DNA from: Symsagittifera roscoffensis | Lineage: Eukaryota > Xenacoelomorpha > Acoela > Convolutidae | NCBI RefSeq assembly: GCF_963678635.1 | Contig: NC_087068.1 | Span: 25,546,318 to 25,610,317, forward strand | Direction of reading: 5' to 3' | DNA: 64,000 nt | Shown here: one piece after another, positions 33,701-40,627 of the stretch | Layout: each line of letters begins with the position of its first letter | Numbering within the stretch: position 1 is the first letter of the stretch | The notes under the pieces: model-generated | What the model saw: only the letters and a program-made list of their open reading frames with translations | What the model was told of the DNA's origin: nothing | The model's database searches: none | Position numbers and translations under genes: made by a program

Positions 33701-36137
33701 CATAATTTAAGTTTTCTGAAAAATTTTGAAAAAATCACAAAAAACGTCATATCTCGAAAACTAAAAAGAATTGAGCAGTCATGTTGGGAGGCAAGATTTG
33801 CAATCCTTGAAAGTACTTTGATAGGACCTAACTACAGGTTGGGTAATTCAGATTTTTAAAGAAAAAAAATAATTCAAGTTTTCTGAAAAATTTTGAAAAA
33901 ATCGCAAAAAACGTCATATCTCGAAAACTACAAAGAATTGAGCAGTCATACTTGGAGGCAGGATTCGCAATCTTTGAGAGTACTCCGACAGGACCTAACT
34001 ACAGGGTTGGGAATTTCAGATTTTTAAAAACTAATAATATTTTAAGTTTTCAGAAAAATTTTGAAAAAATCATAAAAAACGTCATATCTCGAAAACTACA
34101 AAGAATTGAGCAATCATATTTGGAGGCAAGATTCGCAATCTTTGAGATTACTCTGACAGGACCCAACTACAGGGTTGAGAATTTCAGCTTTTGCGAAAAA
34201 AATTAATATAAGTTTTCTGAAAATTTTTTGAAAAAATCACAAAAAACGTCATATCTCGAAAACTACAAGGATTTGAACAGTCATATTTGGAGGCCAAATT
34301 TGTAACTCCTTAGAGTACTCCGACAGCACCCAACTACAGGGTTGGGAACTTCAAGTTTTGTAAATTATTTTGTTATTTGAAATTTCTGAAAATTTTTGAA
34401 ACAATCTCAAAAATCGTCTTATCTCGTTAACTAAAATGATTCGGGCATTCAAAATTGGAGGCCAATATCGCAACCCCTAATTCGATATTGGGCTGCTTAA
34501 CTTAAACTCGGTGAACTAACCACTAAAATCAAATTGGAAAATCGAAAAAAATTCTTAACCATTGCAATATACGATATAGCTTAAACATGCAAAAATAATA
34601 CGTTGAAAAAGCTCAAACATGGCGAGATAGTGAAGCCCGCATTTAAATATAAAATAGATACCGATATTCATGTACTTAGAATTGCGTGATATGCTATTTT
34701 TTAACTCAATACGCAGCCAGTGGAGTGTGGTCTGCATTTAGACAACCACGTATTCAGACACTGTATTAACCAATCAGAATCGAGACAAGCAAGAAATGAA
34801 TTTCATATCTTCCTTTGTCTCGATTCTGATTAGTTAATACAGTGTCTGAATACGCGGTTGTCTAAAAAATGCTACGTAACCGCAGCGAGCGAACATCGAC
34901 ACCCTCAATGACAAACCTAGACTCAAACAAACACACGCGACAAAACGACGAATTTGAAGATCTAAAAAGTTGGCTCAATTCTTTGTAGTTTTCGAGATAT
35001 GACGTTTTTTGCGATTTTTTCAAAGTTTTTCAGAAAACTTAAAATATTATTAGTTTTTAAAAATCTGAAATTCCCAACCCTGTAGTTAGGTCCTGTCGGA
35101 GTACTCTCAAAGATTGCGAATCCTGCCTCCAAGTATGACTGCTCAATTCTTTGTAGTTTTCGAGATATGACGTTTTTTGCGATTTTTTCAAAATTTTTCA
35201 GAAAACTTGAATTATTTTTTTTCTTTAAAAATCTGAATTACCCAACCCTGTAGTTAGGTCCTATCAAAGTACTTTCAAGGATTGCAAATCTTGCCTCCCA
35301 ATATGACTGCTCAATAAGACGGACGAAAAATTCAGATGCAGGATCATGCACGTAATGAAAATTGGTGCTCATGAGGTTTTTGCAACCCAAAGAAGAAAAC
35401 CGCGCCATTTAAAAACTGATGAGCTAACACTATTGTACTCAATGTCCTAAGTCATGTCCACTACTACTACGCTTGTTTACGCTGATAAAACTCTTGACTC
35501 GTTAAAGCAAAAAACACGCTGTAATGATACAGGCATAAAAACACGCTGGCATATTTCTAAGCCCCATAAAACTTACCTGAGCTCTTGGTCCATCGTCTTG
35601 ACGAAGTACTTGCAGTTGGCTTTGTTCACGACTGTTTTGAAAGCACCGAGTGTGACTGTGGGCTCTTCTGCAGCTGCCTCGTTGCACGAGGGAACCTGTA
35701 ATGCAAAAAAGCATCATTTTGAGTTGCTTGAGCAAAACCATCTATCGGTTTGACCATGGTTGAACTCGAACCTTAATTAAATATGGGGTTTCCACGTCAT
35801 CGAAGTAGTATAGAACTTTTGTAAAATTTGTTCCTGGAGGAAGCTTTGAGTTTCCAGCCTGAGGAATAGGTGTTCCTGTAAGTGTAGAGCGACTTCCAGC
35901 AATAACACTGCTGTTTGCTAATTGATTAGCTGTAGAAAAAGAAGTGGATACAACCGGCGAGGAGCTTGCGACGGGTTGTTCGACCGAAGCCGTAGCTTCG
36001 CCAGCTACTGAAGTTGTTTTCGTTTGTTGAACTGGCGAGATGGCAGCACTGCTTATAACTGGAGAGTTCATGCCGGAATCGAGGCCATTGTCACCGCACT
36101 CCGATGGGGGCGGAGGAGGTATTGGGTTGACGGACAT
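12523..36137 (-). CDS. DVL: Dishevelled, complete gene, 14 coding exons joined, 1031 residues
   Basis: Dishevelled relays Frizzled signals in the cytoplasm. Its DIX domain polymerises and binds Axin, PDZ binds the Frizzled tail and other partners, and DEP docks on Frizzled. The 14 exons total 3096 bases with every intron phase matching, giving 1031 codons plus stop. Layout: low-complexity N-terminus (1-105), DIX (~106-186), Gly/Ser-rich spacer (187-382), basic stretch (~404-422), PDZ (~441-527, carboxylate loop LGISIVGQ), linker, Gly/Asn-rich segment (602-694), PPYM (708-711), DEP (~715-800), Gly-rich segment with PPYT (898-901), Gln/His/Asn-rich tail ending FANVM. An in-frame TAA at 36159-36161 supports the ATG at 36137. 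Odd points are the ~105 residues before DIX, the long spacer, and loss of the acidic residues after AFLG in DEP. No second DVL copy is seen. Transcript evidence would be needed for 5' non-coding exons. Confidence 0.93.
12934..13065 (-). CDS. DVL: DVL coding exon 13: Tyr/Gln-rich region
   Basis: Codons 902-945 plus one base. [19 protein letters not shown] and following Ser/Tyr/Gln-rich sequence, as in the disordered tail of Dishevelled. Acceptor GATACAG|GCTAC, donor TACT|GTGAGT, phase 1. Confidence 0.87.
13428..13485 (-). repeat. tRNA-like repeat fragment
   Basis: On the minus strand the sequence reads TGGCTGAGTGGTTAG, a good pol III A box, followed by a degraded B-box region GAATCCGAC. It does not fold as a complete tRNA as far as I can judge, so I treat it as a piece of a tRNA-derived repeat. 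Confidence 0.45.
13747..13812 (-). repeat. tRNA-like module with A and B boxes, copy 1
   Basis: The minus strand reads TGGCCGAGAAGCC (A-box-like, 13803-13791) and GGTTCGAAGC (perfect B box, 13759-13750), with GAGA/TCTC able to pair around a CTGATAA loop between them. This is a tRNA-derived pol III promoter as in SINEs. I see no paired acceptor stem, so it is not called as a functional tRNA. Confidence 0.55.
14634..14672. repeat. Perfect hairpin CTATGGTCGGAAAA / TTTTCCGACCATAG
   Basis: Two 14-base arms separated by 11 bases at the junction of the two 1.07 kb copies. The arm sequence is the terminal motif of the TIR element at 30415-30970, so the junction may be two element ends placed head to head. 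Confidence 0.75.
14702..15715. repeat. 1.07 kb tandem duplication, copy 2
   Basis: Second copy of the repeat. The left inverted motif GTTCCGACCAT is kept at 15123, but the right partner is damaged by a deletion (gagagtcggaaaattc near 15700). The flank continues with cttgcacagtaccgg, as at 30985, showing that the repeat family extends past the inverted motifs. Confidence 0.85.
14815..14880 (-). repeat. tRNA-like module with A and B boxes, copy 2
   Basis: Identical module 1068 bases downstream of copy 1, with B box at 14827-14818 and A-box-like sequence at 14871-14859. Confidence 0.55.
15716..15979. other. End of intron 12
   Basis: AT-rich intron sequence after the duplicated block. No feature recognised apart from the DVL splice donor of exon 12 at its right edge. 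Confidence 0.4.
15980..16228 (-). CDS. DVL: DVL coding exon 12: Gly/Asp/Ser-rich C-terminal region with PPY
   Basis: Codons 819-901 plus one base. Low-complexity sequence with a Thr/Asp/Asn cluster, [10 protein letters not shown] and, at the end, VAPPYTG, a second PPY motif. Acceptor CTTTTAG|TGTATG, donor ACAG|GTAAGC, phase 1. Confidence 0.88.
16229..17537. other. DVL intron 11, with an 18-base G tract
   Basis: 1.3 kb intron without recognisable genes. Contains an uninterrupted run of 18 G at 16462-16479 followed by gtgtgtgagagag. In the transcript (minus strand) this becomes a C tract, so any G-quadruplex would form on the non-template DNA strand of the plus side, not in the RNA. Confidence 0.6.
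16462..16479. repeat. Poly-G tract, 18 bases
   Basis: Seen directly. It is adjacent to a short GT/GA-rich simple repeat. Its length is likely variable between individuals and prone to sequencing error. Confidence 0.9.
17538..17729 (-). CDS. DVL: DVL coding exon 11: rest of DEP
   Basis: Codons 755-818 plus one base. [14 protein letters not shown] continues the DEP helix, and [16 protein letters not shown] is its diagnostic end ([16 protein letters not shown]). Relatives read SDVVDWL where this gene has RHFVQWL, so two acidic residues are absent. Acceptor TGTGTAG|GGCG, donor CGCAA|GTGAGT, phase 1. Confidence 0.94.
18084..18263 (-). CDS. DVL: DVL coding exon 10: PPY motif and start of DEP
   Basis: Codons 695-754 plus one base. 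Contains VYPPYMV, a possible WW-domain ligand, then [20 protein letters not shown] and PNAFLG. The Lys after MWL, which is mutated in a classic Drosophila dsh planar-polarity allele, is kept. Acceptor TGTGCAG|GTATG, donor CTAG|GTGAGC, phase 1. Confidence 0.94.
18322..18335. repeat. Short dispersed hairpin motif, copy 1
   Basis: taacgcacctccggtgc, with GCACC and GGTGC able to pair around TCC. The same 17 bases occur at about 32760-32776, in the distant intron 2. Confidence 0.6.
19975..20335. repeat. Dispersed repeat, copy 2
   Basis: Shares ordered blocks with 27010-27365: tttaagctctttgagtttc, cccaatttgagaaaactgg, gggaaatct, gactttttcctgaaaaa, aagacctata and ttcactacg. Diverged copies of a family of about 350 bases. 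A third partial copy is at 10595-10755. Confidence 0.6.
20431..20709 (-). CDS. DVL: DVL coding exon 9: Gly/Asn/Gln-rich linker
   Basis: Codons 602-694 plus one base. Low-complexity Gly, Asn, Met and Gln sequence between PDZ and DEP, with no known domain. Acceptor ATTTAG|GAGG. The donor ATCTG|GTTTGT is weak but is required to join exon 10 in frame; reading through would stop 8 codons later at about 20408. Confidence 0.82.
21059..21282 (-). CDS. DVL: DVL coding exon 8: end of PDZ and linker
   Basis: Codons 527-601 plus one base. [10 protein letters not shown] is the last PDZ strand (TVAKCWD in relatives). [12 protein letters not shown] matches the conserved QPIDPAAWV linker block. Acceptor TGTTTTAG|GCC, donor AATAG|GTGGGA, phase 1. 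Confidence 0.93.
21720..21930 (-). repeat. tRNA-derived dispersed repeat
   Basis: Contains the aataaagcagctacag...aaactgccaatgctatg block also present in the 13.8 and 14.9 kb copies and near 23044. On the minus strand GATTCAAATCC at 21851-21841 resembles a B box and TGAGTCACTAGTTC a weak A box, about 70 bases apart. Confidence 0.5.
21928..21957. repeat. Perfect 13-base-arm hairpin
   Basis: AAAAGCTGGAGGC, a 4-base loop GCCT, then GCCTCCAGCTTTT. Arms pair perfectly. It lies at the edge of the tRNA-derived repeat and may be part of its structure. The T run means it would resemble a terminator if transcribed from the plus strand. Confidence 0.85.
23560..25760. repeat. Degenerate tandem repeat, unit about 90-100 bp
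   Basis: The ordered words gaatcggtt(t)gcgaaaa, aagtttttct, aagcaagctattcaagc, tatgaaactttgaaa and tatttcaagttatttcatag recur over 2.2 kb, roughly 22 times by eye. Divergence is so high that no two neighbouring units are alike, which indicates an old satellite. Frames are closed in all readings. Confidence 0.75.
25995..26123 (-). CDS. DVL: DVL coding exon 7: PDZ second half
   Basis: Codons 484-526 plus two bases. Encodes [14 protein letters not shown] and [19 protein letters not shown]; the [11 protein letters not shown] block is a Dishevelled signature. Acceptor GTGTTTAG|TGG, donor CCAGG|GTAAGA, phase 2. Confidence 0.95.
26398..26570 (-). CDS. DVL: DVL coding exon 6: PDZ first half
   Basis: Codons 427-483 plus two bases. 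Begins with IMSSITDS, equivalent to the conserved FSSITDST, then [10 protein letters not shown], the carboxylate-binding loop LGISIVGQ and [10 protein letters not shown] two- to four-residue insertion sits in the loop after VGQ. Acceptor TTGTACAG|GCC, donor CGAGA|GTAAGC, phase 2. Confidence 0.94.
26571..27419. other. DVL intron 5 with dispersed repeat
   Basis: AT-rich. 27010-27365 is a copy of the dispersed repeat also found in intron 9. Near 26760-26900 are bits related to the cgagcgagcaggctta repeat word, in inverted orientation. Confidence 0.5.
27010..27365. repeat. Dispersed repeat, copy 3
   Basis: Aligns by eye with 19975-20335 across its length, with shared blocks ccttaaagctctttga, cccaatttgagaaaattgg, agactttttcctgaaaa and aagacctata. 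Confidence 0.6.
27420..27549 (-). CDS. DVL: DVL coding exon 5: basic region
   Basis: Codons 383-426. Gly-rich start, then [13 protein letters not shown], matching the Arg/Lys-rich stretch that precedes PDZ in Dishevelled proteins (RRHRRRRRK type). Acceptor CTTTCAG|ACTGG, donor CTAGG|GTACTG, phase 0. The donor is weak (GTACTG) but is the one that keeps frame with exon 6. Confidence 0.85.
27935..28524 (-). CDS. DVL: DVL coding exon 4: Gly/Ser-rich spacer and acidic segment
   Basis: Codons 187-382 plus two bases. Low-complexity Gly, Ser, His and Gln runs, then a Tyr/Asp-rich segment ending [17 protein letters not shown], the counterpart of the acidic Ser-rich stretch before the basic region in other Dishevelleds. 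Acceptor TTTTTCAG|GTC, donor TACAG|GTAATG. At 590 bases it is the largest exon and much of the extra length of this protein. Confidence 0.9.
28597..28669 (-). CDS. DVL: DVL coding exon 3: end of DIX
   Basis: Codons 162-186. Encodes [20 protein letters not shown], the last DIX strands (VKEEI.DD...LP.FNGR in the family). Acceptor TTTTTAAG|ACA, donor TAC|GTGAGT, phase 0. The AAG acceptor is less common than CAG/TAG but gives the only in-frame join to exon 2. Confidence 0.9.
28974..28993. repeat. CA microsatellite
   Basis: aaacacacacatacacacacac, a short imperfect (CA)n run. Confidence 0.85.
29520..29592 (-). repeat. tRNA-like fragment with perfect B box
   Basis: The minus strand reads GGTACAC at one end and ends TGGTACC about 75 bases later, so five terminal bases can pair. 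GGTTCGAATC at 29535-29526 is a perfect B box. The A-box position (TTAAGTCTGGAATT) is poor and the T stem does not pair, so this is a tRNA pseudogene or repeat-derived sequence. Confidence 0.4.
30415..30970. mobile_element. MITE-like element with 11-base terminal inverted repeats
   Basis: Bounded by GTTCCGACCAT (30415-30425) and ATGGTCGGAAC (30960-30970), exact reverse complements. The flanks read ...catcATT and ATTctg..., a possible 3-base target duplication. No transposase frame. Related sequence, including the inner blocks gttttcgacgcaaaatcaggtacc and aataaagcgagcgagcag, is present at 14055-14645 and 15123-15700. A minus-strand GGTTCGAATC near 30560 is a B-box match. Confidence 0.6.
31322..32760 (+). 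pseudogene. LINE reverse transcriptase remnant, antisense to DVL
   Basis: Broken non-LTR reverse transcriptase with many frameshifts and stops. Recognisable blocks in order: [10 protein letters not shown] (RT motif A region, ~32010-32040); PHGSIRGPL (motif B-like, ~32165-32200); NYVDDFKV with the catalytic YVDD (~32262-32285); and, after the palm, KAWRSFYF and [10 protein letters not shown] (~32535-32640). The last two blocks also occur in the LINE at 61840-62075, so both belong to one family. The part before motif A is poorly preserved. It lies in intron 2 of DVL in the opposite orientation and ends close to a tacgcacctccggtgc-type repeat. Confidence 0.75.
32760..32776. repeat. Short dispersed hairpin motif, copy 2
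   Basis: taacgcacctccggtgc, the same as at 18319-18335. Here it sits right after the LINE remnant and before the satellite. Confidence 0.6.
32870..34500. repeat. Satellite array, ~168 bp unit, about nine monomers
   Basis: The landmark cgtcatatctcga recurs with its last base at 33083, 33253, 33420, 33588, 33757, 33924, 34092 and 34259, plus a degraded copy near 34426 and one near 32928. The spacing is 167-170 bases. Inner monomers are the most alike and the outer ones are diverged, as expected for unequal crossing-over. Some monomers are open in one frame (for example 33448-33699), but the frame changes between units, so no gene is called. Confidence 0.92.
34739..34864. repeat. Large palindrome (foldback element)
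   Basis: AGACAACCACGTATTCAGAC on the left pairs with GTCTGAATACGCGGTTGTCT on the right. The arms continue for about 50 bases with three or so mismatches, and the centre is itself nearly self-complementary (aagaaatgaa/tttcatatctt). A GCATTT / AAAAAATGC pairing extends the outer stem. Likely a foldback or MITE-type element lying between the forward and inverted satellite. Confidence 0.85.
34970..35318. repeat. Inverted copy of two satellite monomers
   Basis: The reverse complement of this stretch matches 33765-34115 including private variants (aaaaactaataatatttta, cttgaaagtactttgatagg). It is therefore a duplicate of that specific part of the array and not two random monomers. Confidence 0.85.
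35319..35576. other. Left flank of DVL exon 2 in intron 2
   Basis: AT-rich intron sequence with no feature recognised other than the splice donor of exon 2. Confidence 0.4.
35577..35695 (-). CDS. DVL: DVL coding exon 2: middle of DIX
   Basis: Codons 123-161 plus two bases. Carries [11 protein letters not shown] and [11 protein letters not shown], matching the DIX pattern T.ADFK...YKFFFKSMDQDF. Acceptor TTACAG|GTTC, donor CTCAG|GTAAGT, phase 2. The intron before it is only 76 bases; the one after it is 6.9 kb and full of repeats. Confidence 0.93.
35772..36137 (-). CDS. DVL: DVL coding exon 1: N-terminus and start of DIX
   Basis: Codons 1-122. It starts [13 protein letters not shown], in the context CATCAATATGTC, with an in-frame stop eight codons upstream. 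About 105 Ser/Thr/Ala-rich residues precede [17 protein letters not shown], the first strands of DIX. In most Dishevelled proteins DIX begins within the first few residues, so this extension is unusual. Donor AAG|GTTCGA, phase 0. Confidence 0.92.
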
Positions 36138-36705
36138 ATTGATGGCAATTTGTCTTTTTTAGCTAACTCAGTTTAGCATTTTTAACTCAACTTTCGGCAA
36201 CAAAAACTATCTGAAAAAAATGTAACAGTGATTCGCATATAGTGATTAGCGAAGTAAAGTTTCGCATGTAGTGATTAGGTTATCAAAACTTCCATCAAAA
36301 CTTCCCGAGGTTACAGTCAGGAGTCCCTTCATTACGTATTCCAGTCAAAATCCTTGGAATTTTCTAGATATGGAAGTGATAATGATAAAAGAAGATGACA
36401 AGTGTTGATGCCCTTACAATCAAAATCGATATAGGTTACGTTTCTTCAATAAGAACACGCAACTCGACACCGAGAATATAATATACAAGTGTTACAAATA
36501 AAAAATTCCGTCGAAAGTTATTTTGTCAGCTTGTTCCTAATTCTTAAATCTTTAATTTTCTATAGTATCCGAAACTTCATATACTTTAATCAACCAATTT
36601 CCGAACTGTAACCGATTTTGTTTTTTTTTGTTTTGTTTATTGCTTGTTTTCTGATGTTTTGTTTTTGTTTGATGTAACCAATGAATTTATAACCAATTTT
36701 ATTAT
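36138..36705 (-). promoter_or_regulatory. Presumed DVL 5' leader and upstream region
   Basis: The sequence upstream of the DVL start. An in-frame TAA lies eight codons before the ATG. No TATA box or clear start site is identifiable. The promoter may sit here or upstream of unseen non-coding exons. A retroelement fragment begins at 36706. Confidence 0.35.
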
Positions 36706-37560
36706 TTACACTTTGCTACACTGATGCCTCGGCTTTTTATTGTATAGTAATTCAAGTGTTCTTTCTTCTTCTTCTTCTTCTTCATTTATTGTTCCGAGTA
36801 CGCAAGCGGCGTTCGCAATTTGTATTGCCTGGGAGATTCTCTGTTTTAAACAGCTGCCTGCTCTGGGTTCCTCAGTGCATAAGCTAAGGTTCTTACGAAG
36901 CTTAATCAAAAAAAATTTGTGCTGGGGCCGGCCGCGCCCTGAATATCAAAAGCTAGCGGTTGAAAAAGATACCCATGATCTACTAGATCTTTATACTTGT
37001 CATTTTTTCGCTCTTCCGCTTCAGCGGCAGCCCTACCAGGGTTACAAACAGACCCGGCATTAATCCTAGAAGGAGGTAAGGAGTCTACTACCGTAACATC
37101 CCACAAGAACTGCTTCCCAACAGCCCATGGAGCGATCGTCAAATCGTCTGGTCGCTTCTGATCGGTCCTGTGGAGGTGTCGTGGTTCTAAAACAGACGAA
37201 TGTGAGAAGAAGATAAACTCTGCTTTACAGTGGAGTTCAGGTTTGAATGCCTAGAGAATATCCCTGCCCTTTTGAGGCACGAAAGACCTATCGCAATTCT
37301 TAGTTGTTGGTTCGACGGTTTTAACCTTAAATTTGTGAACGGCATGATGTTCAACCATTGGGAGCCAAATCTATCTTGGAACGCGTTGAATCTTTTGATG
37401 TATTGTCCGTAAAATCAAGTCAACAATTTAGCTGTCAAAAATTGGCTCTGTCCAATTTCTTTGGATTTCATTTTCTGGAGCCATTTCAAATTTTCCAAGT
37501 TTAAATCACCGTTTAAGCGCATAATCATAGATTCCATCCAAATGCTCCAAACCAAAGATT
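36706..37560 (-). pseudogene. LINE C-terminal fragment with PD-(D/E)XK-like signature
   Basis: The minus strand carries, in order, FNAFQDRFGSQWLN (~37395-37355), a stretch with FSRHSNLNS (~37270-37240), then RPDDLTIAPW and LWDVTVVDSL (~37155-37085), AAAEAEERK, and after a frameshift near 36908, AGSCLKQRISQAIQIANAA and a Glu run encoded by (CTT)n. The RPD...WD.TVVD pattern is what I know from C-terminal regions of some invertebrate LINE polyproteins and looks like the PD...(D/E)xT core of a restriction-like endonuclease. The reverse transcriptase itself is absent. Same strand as DVL but unrelated to it. Confidence 0.55.
36760..36784. repeat. CTT microsatellite inside the LINE fragment
   Basis: ttcttcttcttcttcttc run, encoding poly-Glu in the minus-strand frame. 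Confidence 0.85.
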
Positions 37561-37615
37561 TCGCTCCAGGCAATTTTTGCAAATACTGCTGAGGCTAAGA
37601 AAGCGGGTAATGTAA

Positions 37616-37686
37616 CATTCGCCCAGAAGATACATATCGACGGAAAATAAAACTAAGTCCTAAGACGACTGGCTAACGTCTAAACA
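37616..37686. mobile_element. Left end of an unclassified element (copy 1, 71 bases)
   Basis: Starts cattcgccc and runs through acatatcgacggaaaat to gtctaaaca. It matches 57152-57222, the left end of the 4.35 kb insertion in a LINE. Here it is cut at 37686, where the gypsy array begins with the YxDD codons. Confidence 0.7.
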
Positions 37687-40627
37687 GGACGACGTGGTGA
37701 TAGCGACGCCAACCCTGGAGGATCATATCGATGATTGGATGAAGTGCTCGAAATGTGACCTCTTGACGGACTCGATGAAATACCTCAGGAGGATGGTAGA
37801 CAAGCATGGCATCCGACCGATGATGTAGAGGTAGTCCTGGCGATGTAGATGATGTAGAGGCAGATGATGTAGAGGCATATCACCAAGAGTGGTCTCTGCG
37901 TCAATGTCTTGTTGATTACTCTTGATATATCAATCACAATCCAGAGTGGAAGGAAACTGGGATACGCATTTCTCGTGAAAACTATATGAAAAGTTAAAAA
38001 GTATGAAGATCTTGAGTGTTCGAATCGTAAGAACAAGGTTTGTATCCTGAGCAGTTTGAAGCGTAAAAAACTTCATCAGGCTTATCAATTCAATTAAGTC
38101 AGAAACAGGAGTTGGACTGTCGAGCTGCTCGAATTTTCCAGAAAGACCCACACCAGAAGAATTTGAAATGGATAAACCGGTACTAACAGAAATTGAACAC
38201 TTAAGAAAAAAAAACGAACCAACAGCTCAAAACCAACAAAGATTTTTTTGATAGGAATCAGGACGTCTTCTCGAGACACAAAGCGGATATCAAGTGCTGT
38301 AATTTCGTTGAGCATGGAATAGAACTAGAGAAGTCGGTGGTACTGCACAGGGAGGGGGCGAGGCGCTTCACTCCACATAATTTGCATGCATGTAGAAAAG
38401 AAATAAAAAAACGTCGCTAGAGTATGACTTGATAGAACCATCCAAGTCACCCTGGGTGTGTAAAGTAGTGATGGCCAAAAGAAATGGACTTTTGATATCT
38501 GAAATTCGTCACAATGAAGGATGCTTATCCCATCCCGAGGATAGACGAGAGCCTTTCAAAATTATTGGGGGATGCCAAGGTTTTCTAAACACTTGACCTG
38601 GAGTTGGCCTTTTGGCAGGCACCGCCAAAAAATCAAGACGGAGACAAAACGAGGTTTGCTTCCGAGCTAAGATTGGTTCAAAGAAAGAGGAAACGATTCG
38701 GCCTATGCAACGCGACAGCTACATTTCAGCGACTGATGTCACAGGCACTGACAAGAGTAACCAAGCAAAATGGTAACTTGGTAATGTGTTAAGTGGACGA
38801 CGTGGCGATAGCGACGCAAATCCCGGAGGATCATATCGAGCAATTGGACGAAGTGCTCGAAATGTGAGATAGTGAAGGACTCGATAAAATACATCAGGAA
38901 GATGGGTGACAAGCCTGGCATCCGACCAGATCCAGATGAAGTAGAGGCAGTCCTGACGATGTAGTTGATGTAGAGGCAGGTGATGTAGATGCAGGTCACC
39001 AAGATTGGTCGTTGGACTGTCGAGTTGTTCGAAATTTCCAGAAAGACCCACACCAGAGGAATTGGAAATTGACAAACCGGTATTACCAGAAATTGAACAC
39101 CTAAGGAAGAAAAAAACGAACGATCAGCTCGAAGCCATCAAAGATGTTTAAGATAGGAATCAGGACGTCTTCTCGAGACACAAAGCGGATGTAGAGTGCT
39201 GTAACTTCGTTGAGCATGAAATAGAACTAGAGAAGTCGGCGGTACCGCACAGGGAGGGGGCGAGGCGCTTTACCCCACAAAAATTGGATGCATGTAGAAT
39301 AGAAATAAAAACTTTGCTAGAGTATGACTTGATAGAACCATCCATGTCACCCTGGGCGTGTAAAAGAGTGATGGCCAAAAGTAAAGGAGATCAACTGAGA
39401 TTTTGTTGACACTTTCTATAACTGAACTCCGTCACAATGAAGGATGCTTAACCCATCCCGAGGATAGACGAGAGCCTTTCAAAATTTTTGGGGGACGCCA
39501 AGGTTTTCTAAACACTTGACCTGGAGCCGGCCTATTGGCAGGCACCGCCAAAAATCAAGACAGAGACAAAACGAGGTTTGCTTACGAGCTAAGATTGCTT
39601 CAAAGAAAGAGGAAACGATTCGGCCTATGCAACGCGACAGCTACATTTCAGCGACTGATGTCACAGGCACTGACAAGAGTAACCAAGAAAAATGATAATT
39701 TGGTAATGTGTTATATGGACGACGTGGTGATAGCGACGCCACCCTGGAGGATCATATCGAGCGATTGGATGAAGTGCTCGAAATGTTAGATCTTGACGGA
39801 CTCGATAAAAGACCTCAGGAGGATCGTAGGCAAGCATGGCATCCGACCGATGATGTAGAGGTAGTCCTGACAATGTAGATGATGTAGAGGCAGATCACCA
39901 AGAGTGGTCTCTGCGTCAGTGTCTTGTTCATTATCTTTAATATACCAATCACAATCCAGAGTGGGAGGAAACTGGGATACGCATTTCCGGTGATAACTAT
40001 ATATGAAATGTTAAAAAGTATGAAGTTCTTGAGTGTCCGAATCGTAAGAACAAGAATTATATCTTGAGTAGTTTGAAGCGTAAAACAATTTCATCAGGCT
40101 TATCAATTCATTTAAGTCACAAACAGGAGTTGGACTGTCGAGCTGCTCGAATTTTCCAGAAAAACCCACACCAGAAGAATTTGAAATGGATAAACCGATA
40201 CTAACAGAAATTGAACACTTAAGAAAAAAACGAACCAACAGCTCAAAACCAACAAAGATGTTTTTGATAGGAATCAGGACGTCTTCTCGAGACACAAAGC
40301 GGATATCGAGTGCTGTAATTTCGTTGAGCATGGAATAGAACTAGAGAAGTCGGTGGTACTGCACAGGGAGGGGGCGAGGCGCTTTACTCCACATAATTTG
40401 GATGCATGTAGAAAAGAAATAAAAAAACGTCGCTAGAGTATGACTTGATAGAACAATCCAAGTCACCCTGGGTGTGTAAAGTAGTGATGGCCAAAAGAAA
40501 TGGACTTTTGATATCTGAAATCCGTCACAATAAAGGATGCTTACCCCATCCCGAGGATAGACGAGAGCCTTTCAAAATTATTGGGGGATGCCAAGGTTTT
40601 CTAAACACTTGACCTGGAGTCGGCCTT

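Larger units (their letters stand above)
28670..35576. other. DVL intron 2: element-rich 6.9 kb intron
   Basis: It separates the second and third DIX exons. Contains a CA-type microsatellite, a tRNA-like fragment, a TIR element, an antisense LINE, a satellite array, a palindrome and an inverted piece of the same satellite. 28700-30400 otherwise holds AT-rich sequence with no gene seen. Confidence 0.65.

Noticed and set aside
33448-34206. Repeated frames with [17 protein letters not shown]-like sequence as a repeat protein
   Set aside because: They are translations of the 168 bp satellite; 168 keeps frame only by accident of length and units with 167 or 169 bases break it.
32870-34500. Regular 168 bp repeats as a CRISPR-like array
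   Set aside because: Animal sequence; the whole unit repeats with gradual divergence and there are no unique spacers or associated genes.
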